Positions 9,202 through 17,971 of a stretch of 64,000 nucleotides of DNA are shown here, in pieces. The stretch is from Oligosphaera ethanolica. Lineage in GTDB: Bacteria; Verrucomicrobiota; Lentisphaeria; Oligosphaerales; Oligosphaeraceae. The stretch covers positions 4,252,227-4,316,226 of the forward strand of contig NZ_JAUSVL010000001.1 of assembly GCF_030814695.1 (NCBI RefSeq). The letters are read 5' to 3'. The first letter of the stretch is position 1; the number at the start of each line of letters is the position of its first letter. The notes below the pieces were generated by a model, which was given only the letters and a program-made list of their open reading frames with translations, was not told where the DNA came from and searched no databases. Made by a program: the position numbers and the translations under genes.

Positions 9202-10068
9202 TCAGGATTTCTTGAAGGCCTCAATCATGGCTGACGCGTCTTTGGTGAAAGACAGCGTCTGTTGCGGGAAGGGTATGGTCAGGCCGGCGGCTTCGATGCC
9301 CTCCTTGACCTGGCGGTTGAGTTTCCAGTAGGTATTCCAATACTCGCCTATGGGTAGCCAGACGCGCAGCTGCAGGTCGATGGAGCTGTCGTTCATCTTC
9401 AGCAGAATGGCCTGTGGCGCGGGATCGGGAAGTATCGTTGGTTCATTGGCGGCAAGGCCCAGAAGCACCGCCAGGCCGGTTTCGATGGAGTCGTCGTAGG
9501 AAATGCCGACGGTGATATCCAGACGGCGCGAGCCATTACGGGTGTAGTTCTTGATCGGCGGGCCCCACAGGGCGCTGTTTGGCGCCGAGATGTACAGGCC
9601 GTCTGGCGTGCCCAGGATGGTCGTGAACATGTCTATTTCCTTGATCACGCCGCTAACCGAACCGCATTCAATGAAATCTCCGGCCTTGAAGGGCCGCAGA
9701 AACAACAGCATCAGACCGGCAGCCAGGTTGCTCAGGGTGTCTTTCAAGGCCAGGCCGACGGCAATACCTGCGGCGCCAAGCAGGGCAATGAGGCTGTTGG
9801 TGTTGAAGCCAAAGACCTCCAGCAAGACCAGCGCGCCGATGGTGTAGAGCAAATAACCGAGCATCTCGGTGATAATCGGCGTGGCCGTGTCGTCCCAGCC
9901 TTTAATGCGGTTCAGCATCGTCGTGACGCCTCGCCGGATGACCCGGGTGACGACCACGGTTATGGCGATGATCAACAGCGCCATCAACAGGCGTTTGCCG
10001 CTGGTGATGAGGCCGTCTTGATGCGCGGCAATAAAATCGCTGATTCTGTTAAAGAGTTCGTTTTCCAT
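9202..10068 (-). CDS. mscS: Small-conductance mechanosensitive channel, MscS family
   Basis: At 288 aa it is close to E. coli MscS (286). It is an inner-membrane channel opened by membrane tension to release solutes under hypo-osmotic shock. Three N-terminal hydrophobic segments are seen (about 22-46, 65-85, 90-112). The last is the Gly/Ala-rich pore helix LLGAAGIAVGLALKDTLSNL followed by LLFLRPFKAGDFIE. The beta and alpha/beta C-terminal domains follow (YISAPNSALWGPPIKNYT; VGISYDD). AAGGAG lies just before the ATG at 10068. The disrupted mutM lies 104 bp downstream. Confidence 0.93.
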   Translation of the reverse strand: MENELFNRISDFIAAHQDGLITSGKRLLMALLIIAITVVVTRVIRRGVTTMLNRIKGWDDTATPIITEMLGYLLYTIGALVLLEVFGFNTNSLIALLGAAGIAVGLALKDTLSNLAAGLMLLFLRPFKAGDFIECGSVSGVIKEIDMFTTILGTPDGLYISAPNSALWGPPIKNYTRNGSRRLDITVGISYDDSIETGLAVLLGLAANEPTILPDPAPQAILLKMNDSSIDLQLRVWLPIGEYWNTYWKLNRQVKEGIEAAGLTIPFPQQTLSFTKDASAMIEAFKKS

Positions 10069-10182
10069 TGGGCTCCTTGGCTGGGTGGTGGTTTCTGTTG
10101 CGGGAGAATTCCCAGATAGGTACTAATAGCACCACAAGCGAGAAATGGAAGCCCTTGAGGCTAAATTACCGTAAAAAAACTC

Positions 10183-10837
10183 GTATTCGGTCAGTAACCA
10201 CCCCGGTGGGGAAAACACCGGGGACAAGTTGCAGGAAACCCACGGCCCGCCGCCGCCCAGCCATTACACATGGGTGGCTAACCAGGCAGCGGATTTCATA
10301 GGAGCAATGCTCTTCACATAGCATGCGGCAATCGCCGGCGATGAGTTGATTGGTAACCATGCACAAGATCATTCGCCGAGGTTTTGAGCACCGAAGGTGC
10401 GCCCTAAGATAGCCCAGGGCAAGCGCCCGCAGGGCGCGTCGCCCTGGGTAAGGTGCCCCCATCCCAAAAGAGCCCTGTAAGGGCGACCTAAAAGACCTGC
10501 GACGAAGGGTCACAGCGCAAAATTGCCGCAGCAATCAATGAGTTCCATTGCCTCTTTGGCTCCAGTCAGCTTCGCCGACTGAAGCCAAAGAGGCTGAGGA
10601 ACACGGACCAATATGGCGCGCTACCCAGGGCGGCGCGCGCCTTCGGCGCCGCTTGCCCTGGGCTATCTTAGGCCGCGCTTTCAGCGCTTCTGCCGCTTCG
10701 CGGCGGAAATGCACGATGAGAAAAGGCTGCTTGGTTGAAACAACAAGTGCCATGGATACCGTTAAAGGAAGAGCATCGGTTTCATAGGAGTAGCCACCCC
10801 GGTGGGGAAAACACCGGGGTGGTTACTGACCGATTAG
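10183..10837. mobile_element. Composite MITE-like repeat with 21-bp perfect terminal inverted repeats
   Basis: This 655-bp non-coding element fills the gap between the MscS and AraC genes. Inverted ends read CGGTCAGTAACCACCCCGGT at 10188 and its complement ending at 10832, perfect over 21 bp; with GTATT/GATTAG added the element is 10183-10837. The flanks aaaaaaactc and aaaaaacctc agree at 9 of 10 bases, as an aged target duplication would. Inside are the shared hairpin core in reverse orientation, including the 45-nt hairpin at 10550-10594, and a module also present at about 22948-23560. No real gene is present; short frames here are by-products of the repeat. Confidence 0.8.
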
Positions 10838-10859
10838 AAAAAACCTCAATGGCAGGAAC

Positions 10860-11771
10860 CTAGTATGGCGCATTATGCTGCCTGAAGGCGCTAGGCGTTT
10901 GTGCGAACAGGCGTTTGAATTCGGCAGTGAAAAAGGACGGATTGTGATAGCCGACCTGATGCGCGATGTCCTTGACGCTGTATTGCTGTTCCAACAGCAG
11001 ACTCTTGGCGCGCTGCATACGGAAGCTGATGAGCTGTTCAATCGGCGACGTCTGCAGGTATTTGCGGAAGAGTCGGAAGAGCGTCGCACTGCCGATGTTG
11101 AAATGACTGCTGAGCTGTTCGACCGTGATGTCTTCGGCATAATGCGTCTCGAGATAATGCGTGATTACCTTGAGCTGTTCGGGTAGGCGCCGCTGCTGGC
11201 CATGCTGGGATAATTCCAAGAGCAGCTGGTAGGCGAGAACCGACGCCTCCCGCAGGTGATTGTCCGGCCTGGTCTGTACGAGTTCAAAGGCTTTGGCAAA
11301 AAGACTGTCGATGTGCGGCGAGGCGACCTGCGGCACAACATCGACTTTGGCCATGCCCAACGCGGTGAGTAAGTGCGGCAAGGCGCTGCCAACCATGGCA
11401 ATGGTCTTCTTGATCGCGTAGTCGCTTTGACAACGCATGTGCATGTTCGCCCCGGGCTGGACCACAAAGAGATCGCCAGCTTGGCAGATGTAATTCTGGT
11501 CGTTTTGCGTGAAGGCAAAGATGCCCTCCTGGATGTACTCCAGAGAAAAAGTATCGGAGTTCTCACGGGTCCGCCACACTCCGGCGACATTTTCGTCCGG
11601 GCCGGCAAAACTGATCTGCAAGGCCCAGTCGCTGTGCTGAATTTCCGGATAGAGCCAAGTGAAATGATGCTTGGGGTAGGGACCGACGTTCTCACCAAAC
11701 AGGCGGCTGGGGCCGTTGACGGTGGTGGGAAAAGGAGTGATTTTCAAGGCTTCGTTGGTCATGGTGTTCAC
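10860..11771 (-). CDS. AraC-family transcriptional regulator
   Basis: The 303-aa protein starts at GTG 11771, or at ATG 11762 which gives 300 aa. The N-terminal half is a cupin-like sensor region (for example FTQNDQNYICQAGDLFVVQPG). The C-terminal ~100 residues carry the paired helix-turn-helix of AraC/XylS proteins: YAEDITVEQLSSHFNIGSAT, then SVKDIAHQVGYHNPSFFTAE and FKRLFAQTPSAFRQ. Such proteins often activate sugar-use genes when ligand binds the cupin. No target is obvious: both neighbours are repeat DNA, and the nearest carbohydrate genes are over 10 kb away. An AT-rich stretch at 11830-11930 probably holds its promoter. Confidence 0.9.
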   Translation of the reverse strand: MNTMTNEALKITPFPTTVNGPSRLFGENVGPYPKHHFTWLYPEIQHSDWALQISFAGPDENVAGVWRTRENSDTFSLEYIQEGIFAFTQNDQNYICQAGDLFVVQPGANMHMRCQSDYAIKKTIAMVGSALPHLLTALGMAKVDVVPQVASPHIDSLFAKAFELVQTRPDNHLREASVLAYQLLLELSQHGQQRRLPEQLKVITHYLETHYAEDITVEQLSSHFNIGSATLFRLFRKYLQTSPIEQLISFRMQRAKSLLLEQQYSVKDIAHQVGYHNPSFFTAEFKRLFAQTPSAFRQHNAPY

Positions 11772-11942
11772 AGTGGCTTGGTGCTATCTTCCCTCACACA
11801 AAGCGAAATTGTTTCCGCCTGCCGATACAAAAAACGCCTCAATATAAGTATAGTGATAAAAAATGCACGTATTGTTATGGTTTTTTTTTAATAATAGCCT
11901 TGTTTTTTCTTGTTTGTTGTGTAAATGAGGTGGCCGAGAGGC

Positions 11943-11989
11943 AAAAAAAAGCCCCCCCGGGCAGCTGACCGCAGCTCAGGGGGGGGACT
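11943..11989 (-). terminator. Rho-independent terminator-like hairpin
   Basis: Seven C residues at 11952-11958 face seven or more G residues at 11979-11986, with AGCT/AGCT pairing inside. On the minus strand the stem is followed by eight T residues (complement of 11943-11950). It would end minus-strand transcripts arriving from the sirtuin-dehydrogenase operon and insulate the AraC gene. Confidence 0.7.
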
Positions 11990-12008
11990 GTGAGGGGAGG
12001 ACGGATCC

Positions 12009-12149
12009 GTCTGCTTGATCGGTTCGATCAGTCGGATCAGCGGACGGATCGGACGGATCGGACCGATCAGTCGGATCAGTCCGCGAAAAAAGATGATCAG
12101 TCCGCGAAGAAAGAAGAATGGTCTGCGAAGAGAGAAGAATGGTCCGCTT
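12009..12149. repeat. GATC-rich short tandem repeat block
   Basis: Degenerate 9-10 bp units built on GATCGGTT, GATCAGTCG and GATCGGACG are followed by cagtccgcgaa-type units with gaaga runs. The same two-part pattern occurs at 19036-19219 and 44032-44222. It is not coding. Confidence 0.8.
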
Positions 12150-12478
12150 AGGTGCCGTTCACAAATTACGTTTACACATTGCAGTGCAAACGTTCTTTCA
12201 TGTCATACCTTGTCGCCGGCCAACATTTCCCTGGCCGCGAAGCGGCAAGCGCCCTGGAGGGGCGCTGTCATCGTAGCCCAGGGCAAGCGACGCCGAAGGC
12301 GGAGCGCCGCCCTGGGTACAGCGCCTATTGCGCTCGTGTTCCTCGGCCTCTTTGGCCCCAGTCGGCGCAGCTGACTGGGGCCAAAGAGGCAATGGAGCCT
12401 CACCTTTTTTTGTTTGCGATGTCGCACGCTTTCAGCGTGCCTGGGTATAGCTGTAGATGTAATTATCGAACGGCCCCT
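12150..12478 (+). repeat. 330-bp dispersed repeat with imperfect terminal inverted repeats
   Basis: Nearly identical to 16956-17283. The left end AGGTGCCGTTCACAAATTAC and the complement of the right end AGGGGCCGTTCGATAATTAC form imperfect inverted repeats of about 28 bp. Inside lie GCCGCgaaGCGGC, a CCCAGGGC/GCCCTGGG stem and the perfect 45-nt hairpin at 12346-12390. Non-coding. Confidence 0.8.
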
Positions 12479-12504
12479 TGGCCGGCGAATCGCTTTGGCC
12501 TTAT

Positions 12505-13275
12505 TCAGAGTCTTGGTACGGTAATGCCGCCATCGACCAGGATGACTTGTCCGGTGGAGTATGCCAGGTCGCCGCGGGCGAGCATGGCGACGGCGCGGCC
12601 GATGTCGTCTGGGAATCCCCAGCGGGCTTGCAGGCAGAGGCCTTCGCTGATGAGTTTGTCGTATTTGGCCTGGACGACGGCCGTCATGTCGGTCTTGATG
12701 ACGCCGGGGCGGATTTCATAGACGCCGATACCGTATTCGCCGAGGCGGACGGCCCAGAGTTGGGTCGCCATACTGACGCCGGCTTTGGAGATGCAGTATT
12801 CGCCACGGCTGACGGAGGCGACAGTGGCGGAAATGGACGACACGTTAACGATGCAGGCGGGGAAATCTGGCTGCTGTTTTTTTGCCGCGATCATGATTTT
12901 AGCGACGGCCTGGGTGAGGAAGTAGGGTCCCTGCAGGTTGGTGCGCAGCACTTCTTCGAAGCTTTCCTCGCCGGCGTCGAGGATGTCGGCGCGGACGCGC
13001 GGGGCGATGCCGGCGTTGTTGACGAGGACGTTGACGGGTCCGAGCTGGGCGGTGATTTTGTCGAGTGCCGCCTGGCGGGCGACTGGGTCGGCGACGCTGC
13101 CCTGGCAGTAGATGACGCGGCCGCCGTGGGCGCGCAGTTCAGCGAGAGTGTTGGCGGCGTCTTCTTCGGGGCGGGTGCCAAGAATGGCCAGGTCCACGCC
13201 TTCCTTGGCCAGCGCGTGGCTGATGCCCAGGCCAATACCTCTGGCGCCGCCAGTTACAAATGCACATTTCGTCAT
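12505..13275 (-). CDS. Short-chain dehydrogenase/reductase (3-ketoacyl-ACP reductase-like)
   Basis: A 256-aa classical SDR. Motifs are the NAD(P)-binding TGGARGIGLGI, the NNAGIA strand, Ser in VNVSSISA, the catalytic YCISKAG (Tyr-x-x-x-Lys) and the PG motif RPGVIKTDM. It should catalyse NAD(P)H-dependent carbonyl/alcohol interconversion. Sequence alone does not fix the substrate: FabG-like annotation is usual, but sugar or polyol oxidation is also possible. AAGGAAG precedes the ATG at 13275. That ATG overlaps the TGA of the upstream sirtuin gene (ATGA), so the two are translationally coupled. Confidence 0.9.
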   Translation of the reverse strand: MTKCAFVTGGARGIGLGISHALAKEGVDLAILGTRPEEDAANTLAELRAHGGRVIYCQGSVADPVARQAALDKITAQLGPVNVLVNNAGIAPRVRADILDAGEESFEEVLRTNLQGPYFLTQAVAKIMIAAKKQQPDFPACIVNVSSISATVASVSRGEYCISKAGVSMATQLWAVRLGEYGIGVYEIRPGVIKTDMTAVVQAKYDKLISEGLCLQARWGFPDDIGRAVAMLARGDLAYSTGQVILVDGGITVPRL

Positions 13276-14117
13276 AGGTCGTTCTTCCTTTGCAGGTGCG
13301 TTGGGTTGTTATTGAATAGCGCTGAGTGATAATCAGACCTTTGTCCGCGCTGCGATCCGGGCTGAGCGCCATGGTCCATTTGCGCCAGGACCTGCGGCAG
13401 CAGCTCGCCGATACTGTCGTGAAACACCATGTCGGCTTTATCGTCCATTGCTGTGGGCGTGCGGTTGACGATCAGCAGCGGGCAGCCATCTCGGCGAGCG
13501 TCGGGTAGTGACGCGGCCGGGTAGACCTGCAGGGAGGTGCCCAAGACCAGCACCAAGTCGGCGTCTGCCATGGCGTCAAGCGAAGCCGAGAAAGCAGCAG
13601 CCGGTAGTTGCTCGCCGAAAAACGTGATGTCGGGCTTGAAGACGCCGCCGCAGCGGTGGCGGAGAACCTCGCCCTTGCCGAGTTCATTGAGGAAACTTTT
13701 TGCCAGCGCCTGGCTGCCGCAGTCCTGGCAGCTTAGGGTGTCCATGGTGCCATGGACTTCGTGGACTACGCGCGATCCGGCTTTCTGATGCAGCCCGTCA
13801 ATATTCTGCGTGGCGATGACCAGTTCTTTGCCGAAACGGTCGGCCAGCTGCGCCAACGCGACGTGGCCGGCATTGGGCTGGGCCTTGAGGATGGACAGGT
13901 AAAGAGGGCCGATGACTGAGTAGAAGAGCTCCGGCTTGCGCCGGAAGCGGGCGATGTCAAAAACTTGCTCGCTGGTGAGGGTATTGTACAAGCCTTTGCT
14001 TGACCGGTAATCCGGTATGCCACTTTCCGTGGACATGCCGGCGCCGCTGAGACAGGTTATGCGCCGGGCGCCGGCAAAGAGCGCCGCCAGTTTGTTGATG
14101 TCGTGTTCCGTTGCCAT
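13272..14117 (-). CDS. cobB: NAD-dependent protein deacylase (sirtuin, CobB type)
   Basis: The 281-aa product starts at ATG 14117 behind GGAGAA; the longer frame up to 14447 runs through repeat DNA and is ignored. Sirtuin motifs are GAGMSTESGIPDYRS (NAD binding), TQNIDGLH, catalytic His in HEVHGTMDTLSC, FGEQLP and GTSLQVYPAA. It would remove acyl groups from protein lysines using NAD, making nicotinamide. The zinc site looks odd: CQDC supplies two cysteines, but the second pair is R-H-R-C, with Arg153 where a Cys is expected (His154 beside it). Its stop overlaps the start of the SDR gene. Confidence 0.92.
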   Translation of the reverse strand: MATEHDINKLAALFAGARRITCLSGAGMSTESGIPDYRSSKGLYNTLTSEQVFDIARFRRKPELFYSVIGPLYLSILKAQPNAGHVALAQLADRFGKELVIATQNIDGLHQKAGSRVVHEVHGTMDTLSCQDCGSQALAKSFLNELGKGEVLRHRCGGVFKPDITFFGEQLPAAAFSASLDAMADADLVLVLGTSLQVYPAASLPDARRDGCPLLIVNRTPTAMDDKADMVFHDSIGELLPQVLAQMDHGAQPGSQRGQRSDYHSALFNNNPTHLQRKNDL

Positions 14118-14284
14118 GGCCGTTCTCCAAAAGCGTGCCGGCGCTGGTGATTCTGGCGCGCGTGCTTGACGCAGCGTTCCCCGCCGGGGCAGGAATAAAG
14201 TAAGCCGCCGCCGGGCAATGTCTACGCCGCTAGCCCGATTTTGTCCCGCCGGAACCGGCACTCGGCGACGCCGGGCGGCGTCTG

Positions 14285-14582
14285 GTAATCGGTCACCCAT
14301 TGATAATTGAACCATAGAGCTTCTGGCTGAGTCAGGCGTGCCCGTTTCCCTGGCCGCGAAGCGGCAGAAGCGCTGAAAGCGCGAAACATACCAGCCCAGG
14401 GCAAGCACGCTGGAAGCGTGCGCCGCCCTGGGTACAACGGCGACCATGTTCGTGTTCCTCGGCCCCTTTTGCCCCTGTCGGCGAAGCTGACAGGGGCAAA
14501 AGGGGCAATGGAACTCACTTGCTTACCTGGGATTGACATCGGCGGCAGGTTTGGCCGCCATTATCAATGGGTGACCGCTTAC
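14285..14582 (+). repeat. 298-bp MITE-like repeat with 21-bp terminal inverted repeats
   Basis: GTAATCGGTCACCCATTGAT starts the element at 14285, and its complement (one mismatch in 21) ends it at 14582. Flanking octamers ggcgtctg and ggcgccgg agree at 6 of 8 positions, a possible decayed target duplication. The 45-nt hairpin at 14462-14506 is perfectly paired but differs from other copies on both strands of the stem. It lies between the sirtuin and purM, which are divergent. No gene is seen. Confidence 0.8.
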
Positions 14583-14716
14583 GGCGCCGGGTGAAAAAAG
14601 CGTCTGGTGGGGCAAAAGAAGTGCCAGTTGGTGGTATATTACGGCTCATTCCGTAGATACGAGCCGCGTCATAGACTCGTTGCAATCATCCATGGACGCA
14701 TTTGGAGACACATCCC

Positions 14717-15772
14717 TTGAGCAAGAACACAGCAGGCAAGTCAGAGGCCTACAAGGCCGCGGGTGTAGATATTGATTTGGCGACCAAATTGCTGGGACAG
14801 GTCAAGGCCAAGATTTCTGCCACCCGGCGGCCGGAGGCACTGGCCCCCATCGGCGGTTTTGGCGGTCTGTTCAAGATTGACCTGACACGCTGGCGCAAGC
14901 CGGTGATGGTCACCAGCATTGACGGCGTCGGTACGAAGCTCATGGTCGCCGCGATGATGGATAAGCATCGCAGCGTCGGTCACGACATTGTCAACCACTG
15001 CATCAACGACATCGCCGTGCAGGGCGCTGAGCCCGTGTATTTTCTGGACTACATCGGCATTGGCAAGCTGCGTTCCCCCCTCTACGAAGAAGTGCTTGAG
15101 GGCATTGCCGACGCCTGTCTGGCACAGAATGTCACCCTCATCGGCGGCGAAACGGCAGAAATGCCCGGCATGTACGGCAACGACTACGACCTGGTCGGCT
15201 GCATCACGGGCATCGTCGACGAGGATGCAATCATCAGCGGCGAGAAGATCATGCCCGGGCATATTGCCATCGGCCTAAGCGCCGACAGCCTGCACACCAA
15301 CGGCTTCTCGCTGGCTCGCAAGGCCCTCTTTGACCAGGGCGGCTACACGGTGCACAGTACGCCGGCTGAGCTCGAAGGCGAGTGCGTTGGCGATGTGCTG
15401 CTCAAGCCGCACCGCTGTTACTGGCCCGCGATCCGGGAGGCGATGGCCTCTGGCCTGCCGCTGGACGGCATCGCCCACATCACCGGCGGCGGCCTCTATG
15501 ACAACGTGCCGCGGATTCTACCCGAGGGCGTCGGCGCGCATTTTGAGGCCTCGGCCATGCCCGTGCCGCCCATTTTCTCCCTGATCCAGCAGGCCGGCGG
15601 CATTGACAGCCATGAGATGTACCGCGTGTTCAACATGGGCGTCGGCATGGTGTGGTTTGTGCCGTCAGCGGCCATGGAAGACGCCATGGCCATCTGCCAA
15701 CAAAATGGCTTTGTGGCGGCGGTTATCGGCGAAGCCGTCAGCGGCGACCGCCGCGTCAGTATCAACCTCTGA
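14717..15772 (+). CDS. purM: Phosphoribosylformylglycinamidine cyclo-ligase
   Basis: The 351-aa enzyme of purine synthesis makes aminoimidazole ribotide from FGAM with ATP; family length is about 345. Motifs are YKAAGVDID, FGGLFKID, TSIDGVGTKLMVA, GHDIVNHCINDIAVQGAEPV, IGGETAEMPGMY, GLSADSLHTNGFSLARK and HITGGGLYDNVPR. The start is most likely TTG 14717, eight bases after GGAGA; TTG 14702 (+5 residues) is possible, and the ATG at 14692 is out of frame. It is 70 bp upstream of a uracil-DNA glycosylase gene on the same strand. Confidence 0.95.
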   Translation: MSKNTAGKSEAYKAAGVDIDLATKLLGQVKAKISATRRPEALAPIGGFGGLFKIDLTRWRKPVMVTSIDGVGTKLMVAAMMDKHRSVGHDIVNHCINDIAVQGAEPVYFLDYIGIGKLRSPLYEEVLEGIADACLAQNVTLIGGETAEMPGMYGNDYDLVGCITGIVDEDAIISGEKIMPGHIAIGLSADSLHTNGFSLARKALFDQGGYTVHSTPAELEGECVGDVLLKPHRCYWPAIREAMASGLPLDGIAHITGGGLYDNVPRILPEGVGAHFEASAMPVPPIFSLIQQAGGIDSHEMYRVFNMGVGMVWFVPSAAMEDAMAICQQNGFVAAVIGEAVSGDRRVSINL

Positions 15773-15841
15773 ACGAGTAGGACATCGCCATCGTCGGCAG
15801 CTGACTTAGTTAAAGCGCTTGGCGACGACAGGCCCTGAACA

Positions 15842-16828
15842 ATGCCTGAGTCCATCAGCCATGAATTACTGCGACTTCTCGCCGCGATGAAAGCCGGCGG
15901 CCGGCGGGTGGCCTGGCTCTCCGATGCCAACCGGAACCTATTGCGCAATCCGCGCGCCGCCATGCGCCCCCCTGCTGGGCCGCCGGACGCGACGATGTCC
16001 CGCACCGGCATGACTGCCGACAGCTCGGCGACGACGGCTATGCCGACCGCACGACTGGCGCCGGTCATGCCGGCCGCCGGGTTTACGCCGCCACCGCCGG
16101 CGGCCAACACGCCACCTGTGCCGGCGCCGCCAGCGGTGCCGGCGTCAGTGCGTTTTTCCCCTGCCAGTCAAGAGCCGCCGGCGGCGCCTCTGGCGCCTTT
16201 GGCGCCACTTGATCTAGCGGCGACGGACTGGACTGCGTTAGAGGGTCTTTGCGCAGCCTGTAAGCGCTGCGAATTATGCCGGACGCGTCATCACGTCGTC
16301 TTTGGCCAAGGTCAGCGCAATGCCCGCTTGATGTTCATTGGGGAAGGGCCTGGGCATGACGAAGACATGCAGGGCCTACCCTTTGTCGGCGCCGCCGGCC
16401 AGCTGCTGACGAAGATGATTGCGGCGATGGGGCTGGACCGTCTCAGCGAGGATCCGGCGCAGGGTGTGTACATCGCGAACATCGTCAAATGCCGGCCACC
16501 ACACAATCGCAATCCCGAGCAGCGGGAAGCGGACGCCTGTCTGCCCTACCTGCGGCGCCAGATCGAGCTGGTCAAACCCGAGGCGATAGTGCTGCTGGGC
16601 GCCGTGCCGCTGCAGTATCTGCTAGGCATCACCGGCATTACCAAGACTCGGGGGCAGTGGCTCAACTATGGCGATATTCCCGTGATGCCGACCTTCCATC
16701 CCGCGCTGATCCTCCGCTTCAGCAATTCGCCCCAGCTGGAACGGGAGAACAAGCTCAAAGTGTGGGACGACCTGCAGAAGGTCATGGCGCTGCTGAAACT
16801 GCCCCTGCCGCCGCCAAGAAAGCAGTAG
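15842..16828 (+). CDS. Uracil-DNA glycosylase, family 4 (iron-sulfur type)
   Basis: Removes uracil arising in DNA from cytosine deamination. The C-terminal ~200 residues carry all family-4 marks: Cys143 and Cys146 in KRCELC, Cys217 in NIVKCRPPHNRNP and Cys233 for a 4Fe-4S cluster, the catalytic GEGPGHDED, the PFVGAAGQLL loop and PTFHPALILR. An N-terminal helix region (1-40) is joined to the catalytic part by an unusual 90-residue Pro/Ala-rich linker (about 41-128), making the 328-aa protein longer than typical members (about 200-250). It probably shares a transcript with purM. Confidence 0.93.
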   Translation: MPESISHELLRLLAAMKAGGRRVAWLSDANRNLLRNPRAAMRPPAGPPDATMSRTGMTADSSATTAMPTARLAPVMPAAGFTPPPPAANTPPVPAPPAVPASVRFSPASQEPPAAPLAPLAPLDLAATDWTALEGLCAACKRCELCRTRHHVVFGQGQRNARLMFIGEGPGHDEDMQGLPFVGAAGQLLTKMIAAMGLDRLSEDPAQGVYIANIVKCRPPHNRNPEQREADACLPYLRRQIELVKPEAIVLLGAVPLQYLLGITGITKTRGQWLNYGDIPVMPTFHPALILRFSNSPQLERENKLKVWDDLQKVMALLKLPLPPPRKQ

Positions 16829-16955
16829 GGAGCAGCCATTGCTGCCAGGCGTCCAGCGGGATAGGGCGCCGGCGGGACAGGGCGCCGTGGCCGGCTCGTC
16901 CTCCCCCGAGTCGCTCGGTGTCGTGTGTAAGCGCTGAGCGCAGCGCCGGACGCTA

Positions 16956-17283
16956 AGGTGCCGTTCACAAATTACGTTTACACATTGCCGTGCAAACGCT
17001 CTTTCATGTCATACCTTGTCGCCGGCCAACATATCCCTGGCCGCGAAGCGGCAAGCGCCCTGGAGGGGCGCTGTCATCGTAGCCCAGGGCAAGCGACGCC
17101 GAAGGCGGAGCGCCACCCTGGGTACAGCGCTTATTGCGCTCGTGTTCCTCGGCCTCTTTGGCCCCAGTCGGCGCAGCTGACTGGGGCCAAAGAGGCAATG
17201 GAGCCTCACCTTTTTTTTTTGCGATGTCGCACGCTTTCAGCGTGCCTGGGTATAGCTGTAAATGTAATTATCGAACGGCCCCT
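16956..17283 (+). repeat. 330-bp dispersed repeat, near-identical copy of 12150-12478
   Basis: Same ends (AGGTGCCGTTCACAAATTAC and complement of AGGGGCCGTTCGATAATTAC), same internal order and the same perfect 45-nt hairpin (17152-17196) as the copy 4.8 kb away; only scattered substitutions and one or two short indels separate them. Follows the uracil-DNA glycosylase gene. Non-coding. Confidence 0.82.
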
Positions 17284-17389
17284 AAGTAAGAGGTCGTCCG
17301 TAAAAAGAAGCGCCAAGCGATTTTCGCCTGCCGCAAGCGCGTTCTCAGCCTTTCTATAGCCATAAAATCGTCATGACTACCGCGTAAAC

Positions 17390-17935
17390 GTAATCGCTCA
17401 GCCACTATAATGTTGACACGACAAGCCCCTGTTTGCTGTGGTGGGACGTGACGTGTCAAGCCAATGTGGCGCCCTTCAGGCGCAATTCCAAGTTGCTTTC
17501 ACACCCCGGGTTGCGGCGCCCTCCGGGCGCCTCACCCGGGGCTATGCATGGTACGGCCCTCCGGGCCGAACTTGGCCGATCTGACATTGTATTGCCGCGA
17601 AGCGGCAGAAGCGCTGAAAGCGCTAAACATACCAGCCCAGGGCAAGCACGCTGAAAGCGTGCGCCGCCCTGGGGACGACGGCGACTATGTTCGTGTTCCT
17701 CGGCCCCTTTGGCCCCAGTCGGCGAAGCTGACTGGGGCCAAAGGGGCAATGGAACTCACTTGCTTACCAGGGGTTGACGTCGGCGGCATGCCTGGCATCC
17801 GATATCAATGGCTCCTATGAAACACGCTGCCGCAAAGGTCGGCGGAAATCAAGGTCGGATGGCTGGGCGGCGGCGGGCCGTGGGTTTCCTGCAAATTGTC
17901 CCAGCGAAGCGCCGGGGTGTACACTGACCGGCTAC
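17390..17935 (+). mobile_element. 546-bp non-autonomous transposon with exact 8-bp target duplication
   Basis: The element starts GTAATCGCTCAG and ends CTGACCGGCTAC. It is flanked on both sides by GCGTAAAC (17382-17389 and 17936-17943), an exact 8-bp direct duplication that shows it arrived by transposition. It encodes no protein. Its interior holds hairpins with short loops (for example cggccctccgggccg), the GAA-loop core, the 45-nt hairpin at 17703-17747, and a right module (from 17813) also present at 23926-24050 and 32381-32500. Confidence 0.85.
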
Positions 17936-17971
17936 GCGTAAACAGTGAGAAAAGCCCAGCCCAAGCCCTAG

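Noticed and set aside
10535..10753. Short frames in dispersed repeats (similar peptides also near 12200, 17010, 17460, 23300, 24211, 32103, 60120, 60980)
   Set aside because: Homologous peptides arise only because the hairpin repeat is copied; they occur on either strand, with no start context or codon pattern, so they are not genes.
13272..14447. 391-aa form of the sirtuin
   Set aside because: The first 110 codons run through a MITE-like repeat; the normal sirtuin start with a ribosome site is at 14117.
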